A stretch of 64,000 bases of DNA from Arenibacter troitsensis (lineage in GTDB: Bacteria; Bacteroidota; Bacteroidia; Flavobacteriales; Flavobacteriaceae), in the NCBI RefSeq assembly GCF_900177645.1, contig NZ_FXAO01000012.1, forward strand, positions 1 through 64,000, read 5' to 3'. The position numbers and the translations under genes are program-made. Below, piece after piece: positions 1 through 8,882 of the stretch (its first letter is position 1; the number at the start of each line of letters is the position of its first letter). The notes below the pieces were generated by a model that worked only from the letters and a program-made list of their open reading frames with translations, did not search any database and was not told where the DNA came from.

Positions 1-125
1 ATTGTTCATTTCCTACATTTTCTAATCATCAAATTGTTACATTTACAAGTTGGTACATTGTTGCATTAATTCATTGTTACATTTCCAAATCATCAAATTA
101 TCCCATTTTCAAATTGATCAACTGT
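1..125. repeat. AT-rich degenerate short-word repeat tract
   Basis: The first 125 bases are built from recurring short words: TTGTTACATTT occurs twice (near 34 and 74), ATCATCAAATT twice (near 27 and 88), and variants of ACATTGTTGCATT and CCATTTTCAAATTG fill the rest. Units follow each other about every 10 to 11 bases. No open frame of gene length is present. It may be a slipped-strand intergenic repeat; whether it extends to the left of the window cannot be seen. Confidence 0.6.
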
Positions 126-160
126 AATTACCGCCAATATAATGAGTGATGGTATCTGGG

Positions 161-194
161 TTGTATTATTTCTCATTATAGGTTTCTACTTTTG
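161..194 (+). promoter_or_regulatory. Bacteroidetes-type promoter for the DUF1080 pair
   Basis: TTG at 161-163 and TACTTTTG at 187-194 fit the Bacteroidetes consensus TTG ... TAnnTTTG with 23 bases between them. Transcription would begin near 200, leaving a leader of about 165 bases before the start codon at 367. The match is by eye only. Confidence 0.5.
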
Positions 195-212
195 CAAATG
201 ACTTCATTAAGT

Positions 213-230
213 TACGAAAACCTTTTCGTA
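213..230. promoter_or_regulatory. Perfect 8+8 palindrome, probable operator
   Basis: TACGAAAA, a 2-base spacer, then TTTTCGTA form a perfect inverted repeat. It lies just downstream of the expected transcription start, where a repressor would block transcription. No regulator gene lies next to it, so the protein that binds is unknown. Confidence 0.5.
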
Positions 231-328
231 GCGTATATGTCCATAGCTGTGGGGATATAACTAACGTATATTATTGTTGGACCGAGCAAACATTGGAGTT
301 TTATAACTTATATTTATATCTTTAGGGT

Positions 329-346
329 TTGGAACTACTGTTCCAA
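329..346. promoter_or_regulatory. Perfect 7+7 inverted repeat before the DUF1080 start
   Basis: TTGGAAC, a 4-base spacer TACT and GTTCCAA form a perfect inverted repeat ending 20 bases before the start codon at 367. It could be a second operator, or a leader hairpin close to the ribosome binding site that affects translation. Confidence 0.4.
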
Positions 347-366
347 GTAACCTAAGCTTCAATTTT

Positions 367-2259
367 ATGAAAATTCCATTGTTTTTAAGTGGATTATTGC
401 TAATTTTTAATTCATGCGGCGATCATCCATCGAAAGAAACTGCAACGACCACAGAAGAAATCCCTAGAATAAAGGATTATTTGCCATTCTCCGAATTGTC
501 ATTAGATGATCTATCGATGTTCAATGTAGAAACTCCTAACTGGAAAATTGTAGGGGATGTGTATGTGGATAGATCAAAGGAAAAGGTTTTATCATCTTCT
601 CCAGGAAAAGGAATTTTAGCTAACATTCCGGAGGAAGATACCAACAATGGTCACATCTTCACAAATTTTGAACATGGGGACCTGGAGATTGAAGTTGATG
701 TTATGATGCCACTCAACTCAAATTCCGGTATTTATTTTCAAGGTAGATATGAAGTTCAATTATTGGATAGTTGGGGAGAAAAGGAGCCTACTTATGCGGA
801 TATTGGTGGTATTTATCAAAGTTCAAATTATAAGGAAGATGGTGGTTACCAAGGTAACCCCCCAAGAACAAACGCTTCAAAATCTCCAGGACTTTGGCAA
901 CATTTTAAAATTCTTTTCCATGCACCTAGGTTTAATAATGAAGGTGAGAAAATTAAGAACGCTATTTTTCAGGAGGTATGGCTTAACGGAGTATTGGTCC
1001 AGGAAAATGTAGAGGTCACCGCTCCAACACGTTCGGCCGCTTTTGAAGATGAAAATGCAAAAGGTCCATTGATGATTCAAGGAGATCATGGTCCTGTTGC
1101 CCTAAGAAACATCATATATAAGAAGTATGAAGATAAAAAGCTGACCTTGTCCGATATGTATATGACGGAATACGAAAGTAATTCTGATACAATTGCCGGT
1201 TTGGATACGCTTAAAGTTATTGGAGAGAGTAATGTAGACAGTATTTCTGCCAATATGGTTACCGGAAATAGGGTTACAAGAATTTTAAGTTACAAGGGGC
1301 AAATGCATGTACCAAACTCTGGTAACTATCTCTTTAATGTAGGTTTAAATCACGGCGGTGCCTTATTATTGATCGGAAATGATACTGTTGTTGATCTAAA
1401 TGGAAAGTTCGGTTTGGATACTCCTGGGATTGGTGAAATTATGTTGGAAAAGGGGAAAATACCCTTTGTCTTCATTTATAACAAGAATTATCCTTGGCAT
1501 ACAGGTTTTGGTATAACGGTAGAGGGTCCTGAAATGCAAAAGATGCCCTTAAGTGCAAGGAATTCTTTAGGTTCGGCTAATAATGGTTCGGATAATGATA
1601 TACTTATTACCGTGGAAGATGAGACGATTACCCAACGTGGATATATGATGCATGGTGAAGAAAAAAGGACGCACTGTATTGCGGTAGGGAGTCCGGACCA
1701 TATTAATTATTCATACGATTTAAGTAGAGGAACTATATTACAGGTATGGGAGGGCGATTTCCTGGATGTTACCCAGATGTGGCATCTGAGGGGTACGAAT
1801 CAGCTGGCGGAACCAAAGGGATTTTCAGTATCCTTTCATGGGGATCCAGATTTTATGACGTTGGGGAATAAGGACATGGTTTGGCCAGATAGCATTCCAT
1901 CCAACATAAAGTTTAAACCATTGGGCTATGAAATGAGGAACAATGGACGACCTGTTTTTTTACAACAGGAAGAAGGGGCGTCCATTAGCAATTCTTTTAA
2001 AAGCTCTGAGAATGGGCGTGGACTTGAACGTACCATTAGCATTGAGGGCAATATGGACATCTGGCATAAAATTGCCGAAGGGGAATCCATTAAACAATTG
2101 GAGGACGGTACCTACATTGTCAACGATGAAAGTTATTTTATCGATTTCTCGGGAAATAGCGACTTGGTTCCTATAATCCGTCAATCCAATGGAAAAGATG
2201 AATTACTTCTAAAAATACCCGCAGGTAGTGGGAACATTACATACAATATTATTTGGTAA
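367..2259 (+). CDS. DUF1080 (3-keto-disaccharide hydrolase-type) lipoprotein with PA14-like domain
   Basis: A 630-residue lipoprotein: the signal peptide ends in a lipobox with the lipidated cysteine at residue 17 (FNSC). Residues about 50 to 255 match the DUF1080 beta-sandwich, a family that contains hydrolases of 3-keto-sugars, with the typical SGIYFQGRYEVQLLDSWG stretch. Residues about 285 to 390 look PA14-like (GNYLFNVGLNHGGALLLIGN), a carbohydrate-binding fold. The C-terminal 200 residues are not assigned. The next gene follows 16 bases downstream and is probably co-transcribed. The family call is firm; the substrate is unknown, and the role in sugar breakdown is inferred from the family and its copper-protein neighbour. 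Confidence 0.85.
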   Translation: MKIPLFLSGLLLIFNSCGDHPSKETATTTEEIPRIKDYLPFSELSLDDLSMFNVETPNWKIVGDVYVDRSKEKVLSSSPGKGILANIPEEDTNNGHIFTNFEHGDLEIEVDVMMPLNSNSGIYFQGRYEVQLLDSWGEKEPTYADIGGIYQSSNYKEDGGYQGNPPRTNASKSPGLWQHFKILFHAPRFNNEGEKIKNAIFQEVWLNGVLVQENVEVTAPTRSAAFEDENAKGPLMIQGDHGPVALRNIIYKKYEDKKLTLSDMYMTEYESNSDTIAGLDTLKVIGESNVDSISANMVTGNRVTRILSYKGQMHVPNSGNYLFNVGLNHGGALLLIGNDTVVDLNGKFGLDTPGIGEIMLEKGKIPFVFIYNKNYPWHTGFGITVEGPEMQKMPLSARNSLGSANNGSDNDILITVEDETITQRGYMMHGEEKRTHCIAVGSPDHINYSYDLSRGTILQVWEGDFLDVTQMWHLRGTNQLAEPKGFSVSFHGDPDFMTLGNKDMVWPDSIPSNIKFKPLGYEMRNNGRPVFLQQEEGASISNSFKSSENGRGLERTISIEGNMDIWHKIAEGESIKQLEDGTYIVNDESYFIDFSGNSDLVPIIRQSNGKDELLLKIPAGSGNITYNIIW

Positions 2260-2275
2260 CCCAAAACAACCAATT

Positions 2276-4234
2276 ATGCAGATTATAAAACAGGTAGTTT
2301 TCTTTGTATTCCTAGTAGGAACGGTACAAGGTATTCTTGGACAAGAGAGTTCGGAAATGGCCAAAAAGGAAGCGGAATATTATAAAATAGTGGATGTGCC
2401 CATTCCAAAGGATGTTGTTTTGGAAGTTGGAGGATTGGCGCTAACGGATGACGATAAATTAGGGGTTTCTACCAGAAGGGGTGAGGTATGGTTAATAGAA
2501 AACCCATATAGCCTAAATCCATTGTATAAGAGATATGCACATGGGATGCATGAGACCTTGGGCCTGGCCTATAAGGACAATGGTTTTTATCTTTCCCAAA
2601 GAGGGGAACTTACAAGGTTGGACGATAGGAACGGCGATGGCAAGGCAGATAGTTATAAGACCATATATTCATGGCCTTTGTCCGGGAATTACCATGATTA
2701 TTCCTATGGACCGGTAATTTTACCCAATGGGGATATGTTGGTCACCTTAAATTTATCATGGATCGGTCATGGGGCTAGTTTGGTAAAATGGAGGGGATGG
2801 ATGTTAAAGATTACCCCAGAAGGGGAAATGACCCCTATTGCAACCGGCCTAAGGTCTCCAGCGGGTTTTAATGTAAATTCTGAAGGGGACTATTTTTATA
2901 CCGAAAATCAGGGGGATTGGGTAGGTTCCGGAAGGATGACGCATTTGGAAGTAGGTGATTTTGCAGGTAATCCAGAAGGATTACGGTGGACAGATGACCC
3001 TAAATCGCCCTTAAAATTGAAACAGGAGGAAATTGAAAAGCAATCGGGTTTAAGTCTTTATGAATACGCCAAAAAGGAACCAGCCCTAAAGGCTCCAGCT
3101 ATATGGTTTCCTCATACTATACAAGGGATTTCAACATCAGATATCCTTTATGATACTACCAATGGAAAATTCGGGCCCTTTGAAGGTCAGATGTTTATTG
3201 GCGACCAGGGACATAGTAAGATTATGCGTGTATTTATGGAAAAGGTAAATGGAGTGTACCAAGGAGCATCCTTTTTATTTCGCGAGGGATTTTCCTCAGG
3301 AATACTTCGAATGATCTGGGGAAGCGATTCTAGCATGTTTGTGGGTATGACCAGCAGGGGATGGTCCTCCACAGGAAAAGCCCCATATGGTCTGCAGAGA
3401 CTGGAATGGACGGGGAAAGTACCCTTTGAAATTAAAACCATGAAAGCGTTGAATGATGGATTTCTATTGGAATTTACTGAACCCGTGAATAAAAAGTTGG
3501 CGAATGATGTGGCCAGCTATCATATGAAAAGCTTCACCTATAAATATCACAACATCTACGGAAGCCCAATAACGGAAGAACAACCGGTGATGGTACACAA
3601 AGCCGAGGTCTCTGCTGATGGATTATCGGTGAAATTAACTTTGCACGGTATGCGTTTGGGGTTTATTCATGAAATAAAAGTGCCTAACCTGAGCTCTGTT
3701 AAGGGTAGGAAACTATTGCATGATACAGGCTATTACACTTTGAACGAGGTACCCGGTGGAGAATTGAAGTCGCCCCAAATGACAGGGATGGCAAAGTCTG
3801 GGAAAACTATTGTTCAACCAAAAAGAATAACAAAAATGCCTGCGGATTGGAATAATACATCCGATCAGCAATTAATGATAGGAACCAAGCCGGGATTGAA
3901 ATTTGATGTAGAGGAAGTGAAGGTTCAAAGCGGGGCAAAGGTAGAGCTCACATTTAATAATAACGACGATATGATGCATAATCTGGTCATTACAAAAAAG
4001 GGCAAGGAGTCTGTTGATAAGGTAGGTCAAATGGCTTTGATGCTCGGACTGGACGGTCCGGATTATAACTATGTGCCGGACACCGATTTAGTGCTTTATC
4101 ACACGGCTATTATGCAACCGGAAACTGCTGAAAAAATTTATGTCAAAATGCCGGAGGAACCAGGTGAATATTGGATAGTATGTACTTTTCCAGGTCATTC
4201 ATCGGTTATGAGGGCCAAGCTTATTGTTCAATAA
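2276..4234 (+). CDS. Secreted beta-propeller dehydrogenase-like protein with C-terminal blue-copper domain
   Basis: A 652-residue exported protein. I start it at the ATG at 2276, which gives a clear signal peptide (MQIIKQVVFFVFLVGTVQG); an upstream in-frame start overlaps the previous gene. Residues about 40 to 410 resemble the glucose/sorbosone dehydrogenase-like six-bladed propeller family. Residues about 555 to 652 form a plastocyanin/azurin-type cupredoxin with a full type 1 copper set: His568, then Cys636, His641 and Met645 in the C-x4-H-x3-M spacing. The domain order suggests oxidation of a sugar or similar substrate with electron transfer through copper. It lies directly behind the DUF1080 gene, so both may act on the same oxidised sugar. 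The substrate is not known. Confidence 0.82.
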   Translation: MQIIKQVVFFVFLVGTVQGILGQESSEMAKKEAEYYKIVDVPIPKDVVLEVGGLALTDDDKLGVSTRRGEVWLIENPYSLNPLYKRYAHGMHETLGLAYKDNGFYLSQRGELTRLDDRNGDGKADSYKTIYSWPLSGNYHDYSYGPVILPNGDMLVTLNLSWIGHGASLVKWRGWMLKITPEGEMTPIATGLRSPAGFNVNSEGDYFYTENQGDWVGSGRMTHLEVGDFAGNPEGLRWTDDPKSPLKLKQEEIEKQSGLSLYEYAKKEPALKAPAIWFPHTIQGISTSDILYDTTNGKFGPFEGQMFIGDQGHSKIMRVFMEKVNGVYQGASFLFREGFSSGILRMIWGSDSSMFVGMTSRGWSSTGKAPYGLQRLEWTGKVPFEIKTMKALNDGFLLEFTEPVNKKLANDVASYHMKSFTYKYHNIYGSPITEEQPVMVHKAEVSADGLSVKLTLHGMRLGFIHEIKVPNLSSVKGRKLLHDTGYYTLNEVPGGELKSPQMTGMAKSGKTIVQPKRITKMPADWNNTSDQQLMIGTKPGLKFDVEEVKVQSGAKVELTFNNNDDMMHNLVITKKGKESVDKVGQMALMLGLDGPDYNYVPDTDLVLYHTAIMQPETAEKIYVKMPEEPGEYWIVCTFPGHSSVMRAKLIVQ

Positions 4235-4393
4235 TACTTTGTTGTATTTTCTACTATTTATTGGGTAAGTTAACTATCAACAGGGATCCATAGGTCCTTG
4301 TTGAGAAAGTTTGAGATTATTTTTTAATGTCCAAATCGCTGGGGAATATTTCCCTTTAACACTGTTAAATTATGCTTTGTCTTAAAGAAAAAA

Positions 4394-4413
4394 TTGTAGA
4401 TTTAATTCTACAA
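4394..4413. promoter_or_regulatory. Perfect 7+7 inverted repeat upstream of the plug-domain gene
   Basis: TTGTAGA, six bases, and TCTACAA form a perfect inverted repeat ending 12 bases before the TTG start at 4426. It could be an operator or a leader hairpin. The rest of the 191-base gap before the next gene shows no other clear feature. Confidence 0.35.
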
Positions 4414-4425
4414 TCTAACTAAGTA

Positions 4426-6912
4426 TTGAGCATTTTGAAAATAACATCTTTAGTATTAATTCTTTGGGTAGTAATTACTAATTGTACTTATGCCCAAGGA
4501 AAGGACAATTCAAAATATTTTCTGGCCAACGATTCCACTAATTATCGGGAAAAGGTATTCCTACATTTGGACAAATCATATTACAATGCCGGGGAGGATA
4601 TCTGGTTTAAAGTATATCTTTTAAACGCGGCATCCCACCAATGGGATGCTATAAGGAATGTGGTATATGTGGATATTGTGGGCCCTGACGACAAAATTAT
4701 AGACTTCAAAATTATTAGGATAGAAGATGGTGTAGGAAATGGGGATTTCGCATTACCTTCCAATTTATATGGAGGCGGGTATACGGTAAGGGCTTATACA
4801 AACTATATGCGCAATTTTGATGAGTCCTATTTCTTTAGACAGCAGATATACATTAATCCATTAAAATTTATAACCAAAGAATTAGGGAATGCTTTGGTTG
4901 GGAAGGGTCAGGAAAAATCGGATGCGGTATTGAAGGAAAAAATGCCCGATTTACAATTTTTTCCTGAGGGCGGTCACATGGTCAATGATTATTTTAACCG
5001 TGTTGGGTTCAAGATATTGGGGGTCGATGGTCGATCCATGGATATTGAAGGTGTAATTTTGGATGAAACCGGTACTAAAATCACTGAATTTGCATCTGTG
5101 CATTTAGGGATGGGAATCTTTGATATTAAGCCTTTAGAGGGAAAAAAATACACGGCCAATATTGTTTATCATGGCAAAAAATATTCCTATAATCTACCCC
5201 AAGGGGTCACCGACGGAATTGTGATGCGGGTTCAGGAATTAAGGGATTATTATCAGATAAATATTCAAACATCAAGAGCCAATGGACTTAAAGGATTTGG
5301 TTTACTTGGAATCCAGCGTATGGGCCCAATATATAATGCAACAATAGACCAGGATAAATCGATAGCTGTATTTAAAGTCGATAAAAAGCTCCTGATCACG
5401 GGAATTGCCCAATTTACACTAGTGGATGAAAAGGGTATGGCTGTATGTGAGAGATTGGTGTTTTACAATGATGGCAGTTCAACTCCCGAAATCAAAATTA
5501 TTCCATCATCCCAAATCAATACCAAAAATGGCACAATACAATTAAATGTTGAACTGGATTCCGAGGCAGAGGAAATATCTAAATTTGGAGCAAATTTGTC
5601 TATTTCCGTAACGGATTTAGCGGCTTCATCACCTCGGGAGCATCAGGCTGACATACGAACCTATTTGTTGTTGAATTCAGAACTAAAAGGGAGAATAGAA
5701 AACCCAGGGTATTATTTTTATTCGGAAGACCCTAAAAGAAGACAGTTTTTGGACTTGTTGATGATGACCCAAGGGTGGAGGCAATTTATTATAGACGATA
5801 GGCCTACTACCAAGGGAAATGCTTTTGAGTTTGTAAAAGAAATGGGGATCTCTGTAGAAGGAGAGGTGCGTAAATTTCATAATCCCGATAAGCCAGATGT
5901 GGCTACTGTGAAATTGACTTTTCAAGATAATAATTTGATGGGTCGCTTAAGCGTAAAATCAAACGAAGATGGCCGTTTTAAGTTTTTGGGGCTAAATATT
6001 ATGGAAGATAATAAATTGGCTTTTGAAATGGTGGATTATCAGCGCCCGATGAAGGAATTCGCTATACATTTGGATTCTATCAAACCTGCACCAATCAGTG
6101 CCACAATGAAGAAATACAGTCTTCCGGAAATTACCAGCTTTGAACAATTTTTGGAAAACACTAACGAAAGGGAAGGTTATGATACCGCTTTTGAAAATGA
6201 AATGATGAAATTGATACAGTTGGATGAAGTACTGATTTTAACGGAAGGTAAGTCCAAGAAGAGGGAAATGGATGTTAAAAGAAGTGATAATTCTATTTAT
6301 AGCAGTGTATCCAATTCAGTGGATTTTTCCGAAATAAGAAATCAGCCCTATCCAAATATTCTGGCTGCTTTACGTGCTCGTGTCCCGGGGGTTGACATAT
6401 ATGAGGGCATTGTAACAATTAGAGGAATTAATTCCATAAGTTCGGAACGAGGGACTACCCCCCTTTTTCTTTTAAATGGAGTACCTGTAGATCAAGAAGC
6501 AATTGAAAATGTTCCTGTGTGGGAGGTCGATTTTATAGATGTTTTAAAGGGAACTAAGGCCTCTATATTTGGTTCAGAAGGAGGAAATGGGGTAATTGCG
6601 GTATACACTTTAACGGGTAAGGAGCTCAAGGATCAGAAAATTAAAGTTGCGGGTAATGTGTTTAGTTACCAAGGATTTTATCAGTCCAGAAAGTTTTACG
6701 AACCAGCGTATGGAAATGAAGATTTGGGAGCTAGTAGGAAAAAATTTAGTTCCACCCTCCATTGGGAGCCTATTGTAAAATTGGATAATAGTGGAAGGAG
6801 TAAAGTTATTTTTCCTGCAGGCACAAAATCTTCCTTCTACAAAGTGGTATTACAGGGAATTACGAACGATGGTTTTCCTCTGGTTTCCGAAGCTGTTTTT
6901 GAGGTAGACTGA
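4426..6912 (+). CDS. TonB plug-domain protein with N-terminal macroglobulin-like domain and no barrel
   Basis: An 828-residue exported protein with a signal peptide ending near TYAQ. Residues about 38 to 130 resemble the MG2 domain of alpha-2-macroglobulins (FLHLDKSYYNAGEDIWFKVYL). A TonB-dependent-receptor plug lies at about 635 to 725 (PNILAALRARVPGVDIY, then TIRGINS and GGNGVIAVYT), but only about 100 residues follow, so there is no 22-strand barrel. The family is widespread in Flavobacteriia and its function is not established. The start is TTG: an in-frame TAA at 4420 excludes anything further upstream, and a second TTG at 4435 is possible. Confidence 0.8.
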   Translation: MSILKITSLVLILWVVITNCTYAQGKDNSKYFLANDSTNYREKVFLHLDKSYYNAGEDIWFKVYLLNAASHQWDAIRNVVYVDIVGPDDKIIDFKIIRIEDGVGNGDFALPSNLYGGGYTVRAYTNYMRNFDESYFFRQQIYINPLKFITKELGNALVGKGQEKSDAVLKEKMPDLQFFPEGGHMVNDYFNRVGFKILGVDGRSMDIEGVILDETGTKITEFASVHLGMGIFDIKPLEGKKYTANIVYHGKKYSYNLPQGVTDGIVMRVQELRDYYQINIQTSRANGLKGFGLLGIQRMGPIYNATIDQDKSIAVFKVDKKLLITGIAQFTLVDEKGMAVCERLVFYNDGSSTPEIKIIPSSQINTKNGTIQLNVELDSEAEEISKFGANLSISVTDLAASSPREHQADIRTYLLLNSELKGRIENPGYYFYSEDPKRRQFLDLLMMTQGWRQFIIDDRPTTKGNAFEFVKEMGISVEGEVRKFHNPDKPDVATVKLTFQDNNLMGRLSVKSNEDGRFKFLGLNIMEDNKLAFEMVDYQRPMKEFAIHLDSIKPAPISATMKKYSLPEITSFEQFLENTNEREGYDTAFENEMMKLIQLDEVLILTEGKSKKREMDVKRSDNSIYSSVSNSVDFSEIRNQPYPNILAALRARVPGVDIYEGIVTIRGINSISSERGTTPLFLLNGVPVDQEAIENVPVWEVDFIDVLKGTKASIFGSEGGNGVIAVYTLTGKELKDQKIKVAGNVFSYQGFYQSRKFYEPAYGNEDLGASRKKFSSTLHWEPIVKLDNSGRSKVIFPAGTKSSFYKVVLQGITNDGFPLVSEAVFEVD

Positions 6913-7029
6913 TGGTAGCCAAGGGAGCTTTTAATTATTCCGGATTTATTGGCTTATAGGGCTGTTTCCCTGGTTAATGCAGTGTTTTGGTAAGAGGGAT
7001 AGAATTATTTATTTCCTTAAGTAAGACAA

Positions 7030-7058
7030 TTGTGTAAAATTAACTTTGGTTAATTTTG
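7030..7058 (+). promoter_or_regulatory. Bacteroidetes-type promoter for trhA
   Basis: TTG at 7030-7032 and TAATTTTG at 7051-7058 are 18 bases apart, a good match to the Bacteroidetes consensus. A second overlapping TAACTTTG lies at 7041-7048. The leader to the ATG at 7078 would be about 13 bases. Confidence 0.5.
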
Positions 7059-7077
7059 TGCTATCAACATCCGTTCA

Positions 7078-7695
7078 ATGCTGGAAAAAGAGGAGAAACT
7101 GAACACCATTTCCCATGCCCTGGGTATCATTTTAGGGCTGATAGGCTTTATTGTGCTTTATCAGATAAATGATGGGCATAATTCTTATGGACTTTTTTCC
7201 ATTGTTGTTTACAGCTTTACCTTTGTATTGTTATTTACGGCCTCAACCTTATACCATCTTGTGAGGGATCCCAATATGAAAAACAGGTTAAGAATATTGG
7301 ATCACATCAGCATTTATTTTTTAATTGCCGGGACCTATACACCCGTGGCGTTACTAATGTTGGAAAAAGGTAATGGGTGGCTACTGTTTTATACCGTTTG
7401 GGGCATTGCGGCCCTTGGTACGTTAATGAAGTTGTTTTACACAGGTAAATACGAATTTATATCGCTTTTGCTTTATTTGGTAATGGGTTGGTTAATCGTA
7501 TTGGATTTGGATAATTTACTAAATAATACTACGACCATTGGGCTGCGAACCCTTTTTTTAGGGGGTGCTTTTTATACCTTTGGTATTATTTTTTACGCTA
7601 TTGAAAGAATCCCATATAATCACTTTATCTGGCATTTGTTTGTATTGGGAGGCGCCATTAGTCATTGGTTCTTTATATTGATCGATGTGGTTTAA
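7078..7695 (+). CDS. trhA: PAQR-family membrane homeostasis protein (hemolysin III type)
   Basis: A 205-residue integral membrane protein with about seven hydrophobic segments and the hallmarks of the hemolysin III/PAQR family: ASTLYHL, LDHISIYFLIAGTYTP, and a C-terminal HFIWHLFVLGGAISHW whose histidines, with the earlier His, are the expected zinc ligands. Bacterial members have been linked to membrane fluidity control; hemolysis itself is doubtful. The length is normal. The gene stands alone and its stop overlaps the stop of the convergent DUF4268 gene by 4 bases. Confidence 0.9.
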   Translation: MLEKEEKLNTISHALGIILGLIGFIVLYQINDGHNSYGLFSIVVYSFTFVLLFTASTLYHLVRDPNMKNRLRILDHISIYFLIAGTYTPVALLMLEKGNGWLLFYTVWGIAALGTLMKLFYTGKYEFISLLLYLVMGWLIVLDLDNLLNNTTTIGLRTLFLGGAFYTFGIIFYAIERIPYNHFIWHLFVLGGAISHWFFILIDVV

Positions 7696-8120
7696 GGACG
7701 AATAATATCTTCATATTCGTTGAAAAAATCTTCAAATTTGACCATGTTATCTTTCAAAAAAACCATGGTCTCCTGCCAGGTATTTTTGTTGTGTATGGAA
7801 ACATTTTCCAAACTGACGGAGATCCTCGATATTTCCTTGCCGTTATTTAGGAAAACCGTATCCTCGAACAGGGCATTAGGTAGATATTCTTCTTTAAAAA
7901 GCGATTGAAGTGATATTAATTTCTCCCATAATTCCAGACGCTTCTCCAAATCCTGGTTCTCAATATCCATAGAGACCATGGCTGTTGACAGATCAAAGTG
8001 GAACTTAAATGAGAAATCCTTTATTCCAGTGTTGTATAGAATCCATTTTCTGGGAAATGACTTTCCAAAGGAAATCCAGAAATCCTGCCTTAACTTTTTT
8101 GATTCTTCCTTACTGAACAT
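7692..8120 (-). CDS. DUF4268-like protein
   Basis: A 142-residue soluble protein without signal peptide or membrane segment. It resembles short flavobacterial DUF4268 proteins, with the pattern FWISFGKSFPRKWILYNTGIK near the N-terminus followed by an alternating acidic and aromatic C-terminal half. The function is not known; larger DUF4268 proteins sometimes sit next to nuclease-like domains, but nothing of the kind is present here. The gene starts immediately after the stop of the upstream ZIP transporter (zero-base gap), so the two are almost certainly co-transcribed. Confidence 0.7.
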   Translation of the reverse strand: MFSKEESKKLRQDFWISFGKSFPRKWILYNTGIKDFSFKFHFDLSTAMVSMDIENQDLEKRLELWEKLISLQSLFKEEYLPNALFEDTVFLNNGKEISRISVSLENVSIHNKNTWQETMVFLKDNMVKFEDFFNEYEDIIRP

Positions 8121-8792
8121 CTATAAGGAATAAGCAATTACAATACCCAAAATAATGACCACCAATTTACGTAAGTTGAATTTGTGCGCTTCCGAACTTT
8201 CAAACAAAATTACCGTGGATATATGCAGGAAGACTCCAATTACCAATGCGTTCAGTAAAACGGCATACCTATGAATAAACTCATAATTGGCTGCAATGTA
8301 AGTGCCTATGGGCGTCATCAAAGAAAACAGCACAATAAAAAATATTGCGGATTGTAACTTTATCTTAGAGCTTAACAAAAATATGCTAAGGATAATGGCA
8401 ATGGGAATTTTATGGATTAAAATTCCGTATAGGATGGTGCCATGATTTTCTATGGGTAATCCTTCTAGTAGGGAATGGATACATAAGCTTATAAAGAGCA
8501 TCCATGGAAAATCGGATTTTTCGGGATCTAGATGAACGTGTCCGTGTTCAGCCCCCTTGGAAAAAAATTCCAGAAATATCTGGAGTAAGATCCCCAACAT
8601 AATAAACACCCCGACCGTTTTTGGTTCTGCACTACCATAAACTTCAGGGAACAATTCAAATACGGTAAGTGCCAACAAAAAGGCTCCACTGAAAGCTAGG
8701 AGCAACTTAAACACTTCCTTGTTTTTTGGTTTTGTAAAGAATACAAAAATAAAACTCAGCAAAACGCCGAGAATAGGTAATAAATATTTCAT
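8121..8792 (-). CDS. ZIP-family metal transporter
   Basis: A 223-residue membrane protein of the ZIP (zinc/iron permease) family with about seven to eight transmembrane segments. The two signature metal-site helices are present: HSLLEG at residues 106 to 111 and HKIP at 127 to 130. The cytoplasmic loop between segments 3 and 4 carries a short histidine-rich stretch (EHGHVH, about 82 to 87), usual for ZIP proteins. It probably imports zinc or another divalent metal; the metal cannot be told from sequence. It is the first gene of a pair with the DUF4268 gene. Confidence 0.85.
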   Translation of the reverse strand: MKYLLPILGVLLSFIFVFFTKPKNKEVFKLLLAFSGAFLLALTVFELFPEVYGSAEPKTVGVFIMLGILLQIFLEFFSKGAEHGHVHLDPEKSDFPWMLFISLCIHSLLEGLPIENHGTILYGILIHKIPIAIILSIFLLSSKIKLQSAIFFIVLFSLMTPIGTYIAANYEFIHRYAVLLNALVIGVFLHISTVILFESSEAHKFNLRKLVVIILGIVIAYSL

Positions 8793-8882
8793 TTAGGATT
8801 GGTTCTGGTATTCTACAAAATAACCATATTCGCTAATAAGGGCTAAAATTAATGTATTTTTGCGGTAATCTTAAAGGTAGAT

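Noticed and set aside
4300-4425. A promoter for the plug-domain gene
   Set aside because: The nearest candidate, TATGCTTTG, has the wrong internal spacing and there is no TTG at the right distance.
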